40,521 bases of DNA from Fretibacterium sp. OH1220_COT-178 (GCF_003860125.1 NZ_RQYL01000035.1:1-40521), one strand, 5' to 3'. Numbered from the stretch's first letter, positions 25,845 to 35,310 are shown. Notes: a model not told the origin generated them from the letters alone. Program-made: numbers and translations.

Positions 25845-27827
25845 CTAGCGTTTTCCCCCTCCAGCGGCCCATTCCTCGAGCAGTGCGATGCAATCCCCGG
25901 CATTCTTCAGTCGGGCGTAGCCCAGACTGTCGCGTCCCGTGTTGTCGGAACGGCCGGGGTCCGCACGGACTCGCAACAGCGCGGAAACGGCCTCGGCATT
26001 GTTGTAGGCGGCCGCAATCATCAGGGGCGTCGTTCCTCCGGAGTCGGGACGGTCCACCTTGGCATCCGAGGAAATCAGCATTTGCAGCACCTCGAGCCCA
26101 TTCGCGTTCTGGGCGGCAAAGTGCAGCGGGGTCCATCCGACGAAATCCACGGCATCCGTTCGCGCACCCGAGTCCAGAAGGAGCCGAGCCGCCTCGGAGT
26201 TGCCGCGGTACGCGGCCTCCATCAGGGGCGTCATATTCCGAAACGTTCGGGACTCGACGTCCGCCCCCGCCCGGAGCAGCAATGCCGTCGATGCGGTCCC
26301 TCCGTCCTGGGCCTGGATGGAGTGCATCAACGCCGTCATCCCATCCAGGTCCCGAACCTCGACGTCCGCGCTCAGGGCCAGAAGGTGCCCCAGGCCCTCG
26401 GCATTGCCCGAGGCCGCGGCGATCATCAGCGCCGTCATGCCCTGGCCGGCCCTCTGGTCCACCGAGGCCCCCGCGCCGACAAGAAGCTCGAAGATATCGG
26501 CCTCCCGGGATTTCCGGGCCGCTACCATCAGCGGCGTCAAGCCGTCCCAGGTGCCCTGGGCGGGATCGGCCCCGAAATCGAGCAAAAGCGCCGTGGCAGC
26601 AGCATCATCCTTCGCCGCCGCCATGATCAGTGGGGTGACCGTCACGGCATTCTTATGGTTGGGGGCCGCCTTCAGCTCCAGGAGGACCTTCAGGGTCTCC
26701 ACTCCCCTCCCGGCATCGAGGGCCGCCATCAAGGGCGTCATCCCCTGCCGAGTGGACTCGTCGACCGGAGCCCCGGAACGGACGAGGTGTCGGATCAACT
26801 CCGGAGAGGCTCCCGAGGAGGCCGCGAAGATCAGGGGCGTCCAGGACCGCAGGTCCCGCAGCCCCACATCGGCGCCGAGGCGCAGCAGGGCCTGGACGGC
26901 GGGCAGATTGTCCGAGCGGCAGGCCTCCATCAAGGGGGTCAGCAGACCGCTCTCTCGCGTATCGGGGTCGGCCCCCGAGGCGACGAGTTTTTCCAGTACC
27001 TCGGCGGAGACCGCAGGATTGGAAGCCCCCAGAAAGAGCGCTCCGCGATTCTGGTCGTCCTCGGCCCGGACGTTGGCCCTCCCCACGATCAGCGCATCCA
27101 CCGCCTCCGCGTCCGCACCGGCGGCAACGGCCCGCATGAGGGGGGTGTAACGTCCGGCATCCCTGACGTTGACATCGGCACCGGCCTCCACCAGAAGCTT
27201 CAGGACGGCCGCGTCCGGCCTTTCGCACGCGGCCAGGAGGGGCGTGACCCCCATGTCGTTCGGCTCGTCCGCCGGGACTCCGGCGTCCAACAGGAGCTCG
27301 ACGCCCCGAACGTAGGGGCGGGCCGCCGCCACCCACAGGGGCGTCCGGCCCTCGCCGTCCCGGATCCTGGGCGACGCGCCGCGACGAAGCAGCGCGGCCA
27401 TGACCTTAGGAGAGTCGTTCATTGCGGCCGCAAGGTGGAGGGGCGTCCGGCCCCTCCCGTCCGTAACATCCAGCGAGGCGCCCGCCTTGACGAGGGCATC
27501 GACAATGCCCTCATGCGGGTTGTAGGCGGCGGCCAGCATCAGAGGAGTCAGCCCCTCGAGCCCCTCGGAGGAGAGCGAGGCCCCCTTCTCGACCAGAAGC
27601 TCCACGACCTTCGGGTCCGAGGCATGCTCCGCCGCCACATGGATGGGTCGGTTGCCGTCCGGGAAAGGTGCGTCCGCGGAGGCCGTCTCCAGAGCGGCAC
27701 GCAGTTCCGGCAGCGAGCCCGAAGAACAGAGGCGCTGCAAGTCGGAAGCCAGGGCCCGGCCCCGGAAAGAAAGCAGGAAAAGGGCAGCTGCCGCCAGGAT
27801 GCATTTCAAGTTTCTTGTCTTTTTCAA
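25845..27827 (-). CDS. Exported ankyrin-repeat protein (18 repeats)
   Basis: The product is about 660 residues. A signal peptide (KKTRNLKCILAAAALFLLSF, then RGRALAS) is followed by 18 ankyrin units that fill nearly the whole protein. Most units carry the GxTPLMxAA core, for example GLTPLMLAAAY and GMTALMIAAAS. Ankyrin stacks bind proteins. Here the export signal points to a periplasmic or surface role, unlike most cytoplasmic ankyrin proteins. No catalytic domain is visible. The start is TTG at 27827, with GGGAGG about 6 bases upstream; the in-frame ATG at 27956 has no ribosome site and adds about 43 odd residues. The deaminase gene lies 73 bases upstream on the same strand, so the two may share a transcript. 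The partner is unknown. Confidence 0.87.
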   Translation of the reverse strand: MKKTRNLKCILAAAALFLLSFRGRALASDLQRLCSSGSLPELRAALETASADAPFPDGNRPIHVAAEHASDPKVVELLVEKGASLSSEGLEGLTPLMLAAAYNPHEGIVDALVKAGASLDVTDGRGRTPLHLAAAMNDSPKVMAALLRRGASPRIRDGEGRTPLWVAAARPYVRGVELLLDAGVPADEPNDMGVTPLLAACERPDAAVLKLLVEAGADVNVRDAGRYTPLMRAVAAGADAEAVDALIVGRANVRAEDDQNRGALFLGASNPAVSAEVLEKLVASGADPDTRESGLLTPLMEACRSDNLPAVQALLRLGADVGLRDLRSWTPLIFAASSGASPELIRHLVRSGAPVDESTRQGMTPLMAALDAGRGVETLKVLLELKAAPNHKNAVTVTPLIMAAAKDDAAATALLLDFGADPAQGTWDGLTPLMVAARKSREADIFELLVGAGASVDQRAGQGMTALMIAAASGNAEGLGHLLALSADVEVRDLDGMTALMHSIQAQDGGTASTALLLRAGADVESRTFRNMTPLMEAAYRGNSEAARLLLDSGARTDAVDFVGWTPLHFAAQNANGLEVLQMLISSDAKVDRPDSGGTTPLMIAAAYNNAEAVSALLRVRADPGRSDNTGRDSLGYARLKNAGDCIALLEEWAAGGGKR

Positions 27828-27900
27828 AACAAACCTCCCGTTTTCAGGAGCGTCCCCAAGCCTGATGGGGCCCCGGGACGGGAACCCGCAAAAAGGGGCG

Positions 27901-28407
27901 CTAGCGCCGCCAATGATCCCTGTGGATCGAAAGGATCTCCTCCTCCAGTTCCGCATCGGCTATGGGGCCGACGACCACGATATCCTTTTGCCCCCGTGCG
28001 AACACCTCCCGGCAGGGCAGATCGAAGGTAGGGTTCGCGGGGTCGCTGCCCGTAAGGGCCAACAGCTTGTTTTCCCCTACGCCGTAGACCACGCGCCCGA
28101 GGTTGCCCCAGTACATCGCCCCGCTGCACATGGCGCAGGGCTCGATGGTGGTGTAGAGGGAACATTCCCAGAGATCGTCGCGGGAAAAACGCTTGGAGGC
28201 CGCCCGCATCAACGCGGACTCGGCGTGACCGGTGCAATCCCGCTCCGTCAGTTCGATGTTCCCCCCGCTGAGCAAGAGCTTCCCCGCCGAGTCGACCAGA
28301 ACCGCTCCAAACGGGTGGTTCCCCCCCCTCAGAGCCGCGACGGCGGCCTCGTGGGCCAAACGCATGAACGCAAGATCCTTGTCCTTATCGAAAAAGTCGA
28401 ACCTCAT
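27901..28407 (-). CDS. Cytidine/deoxycytidylate deaminase-family protein (nucleobase/nucleoside deaminase)
   Basis: The product is about 168 residues. It has the zinc-deaminase motif HAESALM near residue 59 (His ligand and catalytic Glu) and TTIEPCAMCSGAMYW near 85-99 with the two Cys ligands. NHPFGAVLVD and RVVYGVGENK complete the fold. The family includes guanine deaminase and tRNA adenosine deaminase TadA; the extended C-terminus (LPCREVFARGQKDIVVVGPI) favours a free-base deaminase such as guanine deaminase, but this is not certain. The ATG at 28407 has GGGGAG about 8 bases upstream; an in-frame ATG at 28503 would add 32 residues that do not look like the family. Confidence 0.88.
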   Translation of the reverse strand: MRFDFFDKDKDLAFMRLAHEAAVAALRGGNHPFGAVLVDSAGKLLLSGGNIELTERDCTGHAESALMRAASKRFSRDDLWECSLYTTIEPCAMCSGAMYWGNLGRVVYGVGENKLLALTGSDPANPTFDLPCREVFARGQKDIVVVGPIADAELEEEILSIHRDHWRR

Positions 28408-28552
28408 CTCAGCTCTCCCCGGACACGACAATGTCCCCGATATGATGTGCACAACGGGGTCTCGACGTGGTATGCTAACCTCATCCGCCAAGCCCGTCGA
28501 CATTCAGTATAGCAAACTCCGACGCGAGCCTGACCGAATGGAGTGAACGCAC

Positions 28553-28942
28553 TTGCCCGAAAACCAGGAAAGAAGGGATCAGCGCCGGTTTCTGAGAGTG
28601 GACTGTCGGCTCTTCACCGAATTCCAGCTGCCCGACGAGGGCGACTGGTTGCTGGCCGAGGTTCTGGATCTGAGCATCGTCGGCCTTCGGGTCCGATTTC
28701 GGGAGAACCAGCGCAAGCGCGCCATCAAAGAGGAGGACATCGCCTGGCGGGATGTCCGCTTCCGATTTCGGAACAGGGCGGAGGAATTTCTTCTGGACGG
28801 GCATTTTCTGATGGTCTACGCCAAAAGCGACGGATGCTTTACGGCAGGAGTCGAGTTCGTGAACGTGACCCCGGAGCAGCAGTTCAAGCTGGTGGCCCTT
28901 TATGCGGACTACCGGCGCAGGGGACAGAACTCGGACGAATAG
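28553..28942 (+). CDS. PilZ-domain protein (c-di-GMP receptor candidate)
   Basis: The product has 129 residues. It carries the PilZ signature: an N-terminal Arg cluster (QERRDQRRFLRVDC, equivalent to the RxxxR motif) and DLSIVGLRVRF (equivalent to [D/N]xSxxG). A beta-barrel pattern follows through AGVEFVNVTPEQQ and a C-terminal helix. Single-domain PilZ proteins bind cyclic di-GMP and adjust motility or surface behaviour. The start is TTG at 28553, seven bases after GGAGTGA. It stands alone on the plus strand between a divergent deaminase gene and a convergent membrane-protein gene, so its target is not evident. Confidence 0.87.
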   Translation: MPENQERRDQRRFLRVDCRLFTEFQLPDEGDWLLAEVLDLSIVGLRVRFRENQRKRAIKEEDIAWRDVRFRFRNRAEEFLLDGHFLMVYAKSDGCFTAGVEFVNVTPEQQFKLVALYADYRRRGQNSDE

Positions 28943-28964
28943 AGACATACGTCCCCAAGCCGGA

Positions 28965-28990
28965 GAGAGCCCCGCGGCGGCGGGGCTCTC
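28965..28990 (+). terminator. Terminator after the PilZ gene
   Basis: GAGAGCCCCG and CGGGGCTCTC form a perfect 10-bp stem with a 6-base loop, followed by the T-rich GTCTTGCTTC. It lies between the convergent PilZ and DUF4153 genes and may serve both strands, though the minus side has no T-run. Confidence 0.65.
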
Positions 28991-29013
28991 GTCTTGCTTC
29001 ACTTTGCTTCACT

Positions 29014-30729
29014 CTAGGGCCAAGGCAGAATCCGATACCGTTCCCCCCGTATCATCAGCTCCTTGAACTGCGGCTCCACGACCGAAAGATCCGGGGAGGA
29101 CAGCGCGGAAGGGAGCAGATCCCCCTGAAAGAATCCGACGACCCGAGGTTCGTCGGAGACGACATCGAGCACCAGGCCCATTCCGGGGAGGATCAGCAGG
29201 CAGGTCTCCCCGGCCTCCTCCCTCTCGCTCAGGACGTCCTGAAACACGAAGAGCGCGTCGGAGCTGCGGCGCAGGGTATTGAGTGCGTAGCCCTCCTCCC
29301 AAAGGCGGACCAGATGCTCGACCAGGATCGGAGAGAGCTTTCGCCCCTCGGGATGGACGGCGGCGGCATTCAGGATATCGCGTCTTCGGGCCTCGGAGGG
29401 CAGACCGCTCCGAACGTCCCTCCAATGCGCCTGAGGATCCACGGCCATGGCGTCATCGAGGCGCTTGCGAATGGCAGCCGAAGCCGGGGAATGCCTCCCC
29501 TCCTCCCTCAGCCGGATGAGGGCGTAGTTGCCATAGCGCCCGAGGTTGAAACGCAGATAGAGGTAGTCGAAATCCGCGGGCGTGATCTGTCCGCTGAGCA
29601 GCCGGTCCACCTGATTGTTCGCGGCCAGGCGATAGGGATCCAGGAGCGGAGAGCTCATCGCCACGACGATGACCGTCAAAATCAGGGCCGCAACGGTATT
29701 GATGCGGCCGATGGCTCCCGGCCACTGGCGCAGCAGCACGGCCCCCGCGTAGCCCAGCCCCCAGACCCCCGTGACCGTCACCAGGAACGCCGCGTGGATA
29801 CGGTCGACGGAGAGCCCGTACTGCTGAACCCTCAAACCCAGCGAGTAGAGGCACAGAGCCGTATAGGCGGGAAGACAGAGCAGGGAGACCTTCGCCAGCG
29901 CGTTGACGAACTTGTTGGAGAAGGGGGACCGGGTCCCATCGAGCCACGCCGCGTTGGCGAGCAGGATGGTGGCGAGCTGCAGAAGCAGCATCAGGGAGCT
30001 GGCCTGCCCGGTGTTCCACAGGGTCTTGAGCCCGGAGTAGGGCAGGCAGGCGATGAATACGAAGGAGAGCGCCGAGAAGGGGGGCAACAGCCAGGCCAAT
30101 ATCGACAGGATCCAGCGCCCCAGGGAATCGATACCGGGGTGCCGGAGGGCCAGGGTGATGGATACCGCGATCGTGAGGCTCGTCAGGGGAGCGGCCACGA
30201 GCGGATGGAACAGGACGTGGGGGACGAACTCCAGCCCCACGATGTCGAAGAGCAGGCTGGCGGTGAGGAGCAGCGCCCAGAAGACCACCGTCACGATTAC
30301 GGCCTGAAACAGCAGAAAGACGTTGCGGCAGAGCTGGAAAAAGACGTCGGAATAGGGCACGCGCCAGCTCCATGTCGCGATGCGGCACTGAAAAAAGGGC
30401 AGCAGCAAAAAGACGGCCATGCAGAACCGCAACAGCTCCATGCCCTGGGAGGGCATGGAGTGAAACGCTCCGTCGGGCGGATAAAGGGACCAGAGCCTGT
30501 AGGCGTAGAAGACCGAAAGGACCAGGGAGAGGCCACCCAGAAAACGCCTGAGACGCCTTCCCCAATGCTCCTGGGCCAGCCAGAAGGCGAAGGGGACCAC
30601 CACCATCAGGGTCAGAGGCAGGGCCAGAAACGGCCCGCTCTGGGTGACCAGATATTGGCCCAGCAGAAGCCCCTGCAGCAGGGCGGACAGGAGCACCCAC
30701 AGATAGCGCTTGCGGTCGATTCCGTTCAT
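29014..30729 (-). CDS. DUF4153-type polytopic membrane protein
   Basis: The product has 571 residues with about ten to twelve hydrophobic helices in the first 385 residues (for example YLWVLLSALLQGLLLGQYLV and AALILTVIVVAMSSPLLDPY). A soluble C-terminal region of about 180 residues follows. The segment YGLSVDRIHAAFLVTVTGVW fits the conserved C-terminal part of the DUF4153 membrane region. Its role is unknown. The ATG at 30729 lies 6 bases after the stop of the DUF2993 gene and has no clear ribosome site, so translation is probably coupled to that gene. The soluble tail may contact the DUF2993 protein or a peptidoglycan factor; that is a guess. Confidence 0.78.
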   Translation of the reverse strand: MNGIDRKRYLWVLLSALLQGLLLGQYLVTQSGPFLALPLTLMVVVPFAFWLAQEHWGRRLRRFLGGLSLVLSVFYAYRLWSLYPPDGAFHSMPSQGMELLRFCMAVFLLLPFFQCRIATWSWRVPYSDVFFQLCRNVFLLFQAVIVTVVFWALLLTASLLFDIVGLEFVPHVLFHPLVAAPLTSLTIAVSITLALRHPGIDSLGRWILSILAWLLPPFSALSFVFIACLPYSGLKTLWNTGQASSLMLLLQLATILLANAAWLDGTRSPFSNKFVNALAKVSLLCLPAYTALCLYSLGLRVQQYGLSVDRIHAAFLVTVTGVWGLGYAGAVLLRQWPGAIGRINTVAALILTVIVVAMSSPLLDPYRLAANNQVDRLLSGQITPADFDYLYLRFNLGRYGNYALIRLREEGRHSPASAAIRKRLDDAMAVDPQAHWRDVRSGLPSEARRRDILNAAAVHPEGRKLSPILVEHLVRLWEEGYALNTLRRSSDALFVFQDVLSEREEAGETCLLILPGMGLVLDVVSDEPRVVGFFQGDLLPSALSSPDLSVVEPQFKELMIRGERYRILPWP

Positions 30730-30735
30730 CGGAGG

Positions 30736-31518
30736 CTAACGGGAGAAGTAATGGTATGTCGTACCCTGATCGATGGGCTGAGGGCCGATCCGCGTGGAGA
30801 GCAGAGCCCTCCCCTCCTCCAGGGTCACGGTATGGAGCTTCAGGGGCAGGGGAAAACGGGCCAGATCCAGCAGAGGCTGAATTTGAGCCAGCGCCTTCTT
30901 CGTGATGTAGTCGGGAAGGTCCATCTTGTTGATCCGCACCTGGGGATCGTCCAGCCAGAGCTCCCTTCGGTTGACGATCTTCAGCTTGCTGTCTATCTCG
31001 ATCAGGATGTCCAGAGTGACGAAAAGCACTTTGGCAAGGTAGGTCCCCTTGCCCTTCAGCCCGGAGGGCGTGATCGCAAGGGCGATATTCTTCCAGTGGT
31101 CGTCCTTCCCGAAGGTCTGGGCCTCGAGCCCCTTGTTGATGTCCTCCTCCAGGATGCGGCAGGCCGCATAGATCTGAAGGGCGTTCCGGCACTCGACGTC
31201 CCCCGACGTCCAGTTCTCCGGCGCATTGAACTGCACGTCGTTCATGCGGAAGGTCAGCTTGTCCACCCGCACATCCTCGATCCTCACCCCCGTCAGGTCC
31301 ATGAAGAGGTCGTGGAAGCGCCCCGTCGCATCCGGCTGCCCGACGACGGTGAGCTTCAGCTCCTCCGGGGCGAAACGGTTCACATAATAGGCCAGAAGAT
31401 GCGAGGTGGTATCCACGGGCTCGATCTTCCCCCTGAACTCGAAGTCCGCGGCCCACGACGCAGACGCGGCCGAAATCACCCATGCCAGCAAAAGCGGAAT
31501 CACCTTGATCGTTCTCAA
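30736..31518 (-). CDS. Exported DUF2993 (LmeA-like) phospholipid-binding-type protein
   Basis: The product has 260 residues. A signal peptide (IKVIPLLLAWVISAASASWA) leads into a mature region with a repeated beta-strand plan. Segments such as LFMDLTGVRIEDVRVDKLTF, GTYLAKVLFVTLDILIEID and LLDLARFPLPLKLHTVTLEEG fit DUF2993/LmeA. LmeA binds phosphoinositides and helps lipoglycan maturation in mycobacteria; family members elsewhere are less well known. The start is TTG at 31518, about 9 bases after GGGGG. It forms a likely operon with the DUF4153 gene. Confidence 0.82.
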   Translation of the reverse strand: MRTIKVIPLLLAWVISAASASWAADFEFRGKIEPVDTTSHLLAYYVNRFAPEELKLTVVGQPDATGRFHDLFMDLTGVRIEDVRVDKLTFRMNDVQFNAPENWTSGDVECRNALQIYAACRILEEDINKGLEAQTFGKDDHWKNIALAITPSGLKGKGTYLAKVLFVTLDILIEIDSKLKIVNRRELWLDDPQVRINKMDLPDYITKKALAQIQPLLDLARFPLPLKLHTVTLEEGRALLSTRIGPQPIDQGTTYHYFSR

Positions 31519-31588
31519 AACACATGACCCCCTAACGGATTCCCGCTTCCTGTCGAAGCGTCGATGAAAGCAACGTTTTTCTCTCTCT

Positions 31589-31594
31589 ATTATA
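31589..31594 (-). promoter_or_regulatory. -10 element upstream of the DUF2993 gene
   Basis: TATAAT on the minus strand, about 70 bases before the TTG at 31518, is a plausible -10 element. No good -35 hexamer lies at 17-18 bases. Confidence 0.35.
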
Positions 31595-31645
31595 GCTCAG
31601 GATGGGAGACGGCTCCTGAGAAACCCCGTGCCCTTTTGCACAAAG

Positions 31646-31675
31646 GGAGGCCGGGGTGTACTCCCCCCGGCCTCC
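31646..31675 (-). terminator. Strong hairpin after nifJ
   Basis: GGAGGCCGGGG (31646-31656) and CCCCGGCCTCC (31665-31675) form a perfect 11-bp stem with an 8-base loop, 41 bases after the nifJ stop. The T-run behind it on the minus strand is poor (CTTTGTGC). It probably acts as a terminator or as an mRNA 3'-end stabiliser. Confidence 0.6.
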
Positions 31676-31716
31676 GCACTTGGATTGACGAAATTCGAAC
31701 CGAACGGCCGAAAGAA

Positions 31717-34700
31717 CTAAGCCTTGATCGGCTGCGGGCCCATCTCCGCCAGGGCCTTGTAGGCCGCGTAGCGCTCCTTGGCCTCCTTCTCCGCCTGCTC
31801 GAAGAGCGCATCGGCGATGTCCGGGAACCCCTGTTTCAGGGCCGCATAGCGCACCTCGCTCAGCAGGAAGTCCTTGTAGCTGGCCTTCGGCTCCTTGGAA
31901 TCGAGGATGAACGGGTTCTTCCCCTGCTCGGCCAGCTCAGGGTTGTAGCGGTACAGGTGCCAGTAGCCCGCCTCGACGGCCTTCTTGCTCTGGTCCTGCG
32001 TCTTGCCCATGCCCGCCTTGATGCCGTGGTTGATGCAGGGCGCGTAGGCGATCACCAGGGACGGGCCCTTGTGAGCCTCGGCCTCGGCCAGGGCCTTGAG
32101 CAGCTGGTTCTTGTCCGCGCCCATCGCGACCTGCGCGACGTACACGTGCCCGTAGGTCATGGCCATGCGGCCCAGGTCCTTCTTGCGCACGCGCTTGCCG
32201 CTGGCCGCGAACTTTGCGATGGCCGCCGTCGGCGTGGACTTGGAGGACTGGCCGCCGGTGTTGGAGTAGACCTCGGTGTCCATGACCAGGATGTTGACGT
32301 CCTCGCCGCTGCCCAGAACGTGGTCCAGGCCGCCGTAGCCGATGTCGTAGGCCCAGCCGTCGCCGCCGAAGATCCAGACGGACTTCTTGACCAGGTAGTC
32401 CCGGAACTGCTCGATCTTGGCGAACTCCCGGATGACCGCCTCGTCCCCACACCCGCACTCGCCGCAGGAGCAGCAGAACATGCGGTCCAGCAGCGCCTCG
32501 ACCTTGGCCGCGGTCTCGCGCGACTTCTCGCCGTCCTCGCGAGTGTCCAGCCACTCCTGCAGCACGTCCTTGTCCTCCTGCGCGATGTCCATCTTCAGCA
32601 GGTTCTCCATGGCCTCGACGAGGTAGTTCACCATCACGTTGATCGAGAGCTTCATGCCGTAGCCGTACTCCGCGTTGTCCTCGAAGAGGGAGTTGGCCCA
32701 GGCCGGCCCCTGGCCCTTGGCGTTGGTCGTGTAGGGCATGCTGGGCGCCGAGCCGCCCCAGATGGAGGAACAACCCGTGGCGTTGGCGATGACCATACGG
32801 TCGCCGAACAGCTGAGTGATCAGCTTGGTGTAGGGCGTCTCGCCGCATCCGGCGCAGGCGCCGCTGAACTCCAGCAGCGGGCGCTGGAACTGGCTGCCCT
32901 GGATGGTGAACTTGTTGCCCACGTTCTCCTTGTCCTCCACGTTCTCCATCGCGAAGGTCCAGTTGTCGATCTGGTCCTCCTGGGTGGCGATGGGCTTCAT
33001 CTCCAGGGCGCTGACGGGGCAGATGTCCGCGCAGTTGCCGCAGCCCATGCAGTCCAGGGTGTCGACCTGCATCTTGTAGGTGTAGCCGGCCTCCTTGAGG
33101 GCCTTGCCCTTGCACTCGACGTCGCCGAAGCCCTCGGGAGCGGCGGCCCGCTCGTCCGCGTCCAGCAGGAAGGGACGGATGGAGGCATGCGGACAGACCA
33201 TAGCGCACTGGTTGCACTGGATGCACTTGTCGCTCTTCCACTCGGGCACGTTCACCGCGACACCGCGCTTCTCGTAGGCGGACGTCCCGGACGGGAAGCT
33301 GCCGTCCTCGCGGCCCGCGAACGCGCTTACGGGCAGGCTGTCGCCCTCCTGCGCGTTGATCGTGGCGCACTGGTTGGCCATGAAGTCCGGCACCTCCGAG
33401 GGCATCCCGCGCTTCTCCACCACCTTGTCCTGAACGTCGAGCCAGGCCGCCGGGACCTTGATCTCGATGATGTTGTCGAGCCCGGTGTCGACCGCGGCGT
33501 GGTTCATCCTGACGACGCTCTCGCCCTTCTTGCCGTAGGACTTTTCGATGGCGTCCTTCATGTACTTCACGGCATCCTCGATCGGGATGACCTTCGCCAG
33601 CTTGAAGAACGCGGCCTGCATGATCGTGTTGGTGCGGTTGCCGAGACCGAGCTTCTCCGCCTCGTCCACCGCGTTGATGACGTAGAACTTCGCCTCGCGC
33701 TTCGCGAGCTGGCGCTTGAGCTTCGCGGGCAGGTGCTCCTCGAGCTGCTCGAGCGTCGTCCACTGGGTGTTGAGCAGGAACGTGCCCCCCTTCTTGAGCC
33801 CGGCCGCGACGTTGTACTGGTGCACGTACTCCTGCTTGTGGCAAGCGATGAAGTCGGCGGCATCGATCAGATAGGTGGACTTTATGGGCGACTTGCCGAA
33901 CCGCAGGTGCGAAACCGTGATTCCGCCGGACTTCTTGGAGTCGTAGGCGAAATAACCCTGCGCGTAGAGGTCCGTGTGGTCGCCGATGATCTTGATGGAG
34001 TTCTTGTTGGCACCGACCGTTCCGTCGGATCCCAGACCCCAGAATTTGCAGCAGACCGTGCCCTCGGCCGCGGCCTCGATCTCCTCGATCACGGGCAGGG
34101 AGCTGTCGCTGACGTCGTCCACGATGCTGATGGTGAAGCGGTTGCGCGGCTCGTAGAGGCTGAGGTTGTCGAAGACCGTCTTGATGTGGCTGGGCGTCGT
34201 GTCCTTGGAGCCCAGACCGTAGCGGCCGCCCACGATCTTGGGCGCCGCGCCGCCCTTGTCGAAGAACAGGGTGCGCACGTCCTCGTACAGGGGCTCGCCC
34301 AGAGAACCGGGCTCCTTGCAGCGGTCCAGAACCGCAATGGCCTGAACGGTGGAGGGCAGCACGCGGAAGAAGTACTTCGGGGAGAACGGACGGTAGAGAT
34401 GGGCCTCCACCACGCCGACCTTCTCGCCCCGGGCATTCAGGTAGTCCACGGTCTCCTCGATGGCCTGGCAGACGGACCCCATCGCGACGATGACGCGCGT
34501 GGCATCCGGCGCCCCATAGTACGTGAAGGGGTGATACTCGCGGCCCGTCAGCTTCTTGATCTCCTGCATGTAGCCCTCGACGACGTCCGGAATGTCCACA
34601 TAGAAGGGCTGTGCGGCCTCCTTGGCCTGGAAGAAGATGTCCGGATTCTGGGCCGTCCCCTTGTGGAAGGGATTCTCCGGCCGCATGGCACGGGCGCGGA

Positions 34701-35310
34701 ACATGTCGATGGCGTCGTAGTCCACCAGCCCGGCGAGGTCGTTGTAGTCGAGCGCGTCGATCTTCTGGATCTCGTGGGAGGTTCGGAACCCGTCGAAGAA
34801 GTGCAGGAAGGGAACGCTCGTCCTGAGGGTCGAGAGGTGCGCGACGGCGGCCATGTCCATGGTCTCCTGGACGCTCCCGGCCGCCAGCATCGCGAATCCC
34901 GTCATGCGCGTGGTCATGACGTCGCTGTGGTCGCCGAAGATGGAGAGGGCGTGTCCCGCGATGGCGCGGGCCGAGACGTGGAAGACGCAGGGCATCAGCT
35001 CGCCGGCGATCTTGAACATGTTCGGCATCATCAGCAGCAGCCCCTGAGAGGCCGTGAAGGTGCTGGCCAGGGCTCCGGCCGAGAGCGCACCGTGCACGGC
35101 TCCCGCGGCGCCCCCCTCGGACTGGAGCTCCGTTACCTTGACGGTCTGGCCGAAGATGTTCTTGCGCCCGTGCGCCGCCCACTCGTCGATCAGCTCGGGC
35201 ATGGTCGACGACGGCGTGATCGGATAGATTGCCGCCACCTCGGAGAACGCGTAGGCGACGTGCGCCGCTGCAGCGTTTCCATCCATCGTTTTCCAGTTTC
35301 TCTTTGCCAT
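31717..35310 (-). CDS. nifJ: Pyruvate:ferredoxin (flavodoxin) oxidoreductase
   Basis: The product has 1197 residues, the normal size of the single-chain enzyme that converts pyruvate and CoA to acetyl-CoA, CO2 and reduced ferredoxin in anaerobes. The N-terminal domain holds YPITPSSTMPELIDEWAAHG and FTASQGLLLMMPNMFKIAGE. A gamma domain follows. Two 4Fe-4S clusters are set by CIQCNQCAMVCPHASI near residue 694 and CMGCGNCADICPVSAL near 752. The C-terminal thiamine-binding part has ACAGCGETPYTKLITQLFG near 818 and DTEVYSNTGGQSSKSTPTAA near 1015. GGAGGGGG lies before the ATG. No ferredoxin or hydrogenase gene is beside it. It stands alone between two terminator-type hairpins. Confidence 0.97.
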   Translation of the reverse strand: MAKRNWKTMDGNAAAAHVAYAFSEVAAIYPITPSSTMPELIDEWAAHGRKNIFGQTVKVTELQSEGGAAGAVHGALSAGALASTFTASQGLLLMMPNMFKIAGELMPCVFHVSARAIAGHALSIFGDHSDVMTTRMTGFAMLAAGSVQETMDMAAVAHLSTLRTSVPFLHFFDGFRTSHEIQKIDALDYNDLAGLVDYDAIDMFRARAMRPENPFHKGTAQNPDIFFQAKEAAQPFYVDIPDVVEGYMQEIKKLTGREYHPFTYYGAPDATRVIVAMGSVCQAIEETVDYLNARGEKVGVVEAHLYRPFSPKYFFRVLPSTVQAIAVLDRCKEPGSLGEPLYEDVRTLFFDKGGAAPKIVGGRYGLGSKDTTPSHIKTVFDNLSLYEPRNRFTISIVDDVSDSSLPVIEEIEAAAEGTVCCKFWGLGSDGTVGANKNSIKIIGDHTDLYAQGYFAYDSKKSGGITVSHLRFGKSPIKSTYLIDAADFIACHKQEYVHQYNVAAGLKKGGTFLLNTQWTTLEQLEEHLPAKLKRQLAKREAKFYVINAVDEAEKLGLGNRTNTIMQAAFFKLAKVIPIEDAVKYMKDAIEKSYGKKGESVVRMNHAAVDTGLDNIIEIKVPAAWLDVQDKVVEKRGMPSEVPDFMANQCATINAQEGDSLPVSAFAGREDGSFPSGTSAYEKRGVAVNVPEWKSDKCIQCNQCAMVCPHASIRPFLLDADERAAAPEGFGDVECKGKALKEAGYTYKMQVDTLDCMGCGNCADICPVSALEMKPIATQEDQIDNWTFAMENVEDKENVGNKFTIQGSQFQRPLLEFSGACAGCGETPYTKLITQLFGDRMVIANATGCSSIWGGSAPSMPYTTNAKGQGPAWANSLFEDNAEYGYGMKLSINVMVNYLVEAMENLLKMDIAQEDKDVLQEWLDTREDGEKSRETAAKVEALLDRMFCCSCGECGCGDEAVIREFAKIEQFRDYLVKKSVWIFGGDGWAYDIGYGGLDHVLGSGEDVNILVMDTEVYSNTGGQSSKSTPTAAIAKFAASGKRVRKKDLGRMAMTYGHVYVAQVAMGADKNQLLKALAEAEAHKGPSLVIAYAPCINHGIKAGMGKTQDQSKKAVEAGYWHLYRYNPELAEQGKNPFILDSKEPKASYKDFLLSEVRYAALKQGFPDIADALFEQAEKEAKERYAAYKALAEMGPQPIKA

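Noticed and set aside
22798-25848. A 1016-residue open frame opposite the SARP regulator
   Set aside because: It mirrors the regulator codons, has no ribosome site and no domain pattern, and is rich in Pro/Arg/Gln as expected for antisense of a GC-rich gene.
26082-28031. Plus-strand open frames of 649 and 363 residues over the ankyrin gene
   Set aside because: The repeats are clear on the minus strand. The plus-strand frames repeat only because the ankyrin units repeat.
28543-31527. A 994-residue plus-strand open frame over the DUF4153 and DUF2993 genes
   Set aside because: It crosses the PilZ gene in another frame and the two minus-strand genes; hydrophobic helices and the signal peptide exist only on the minus strand.
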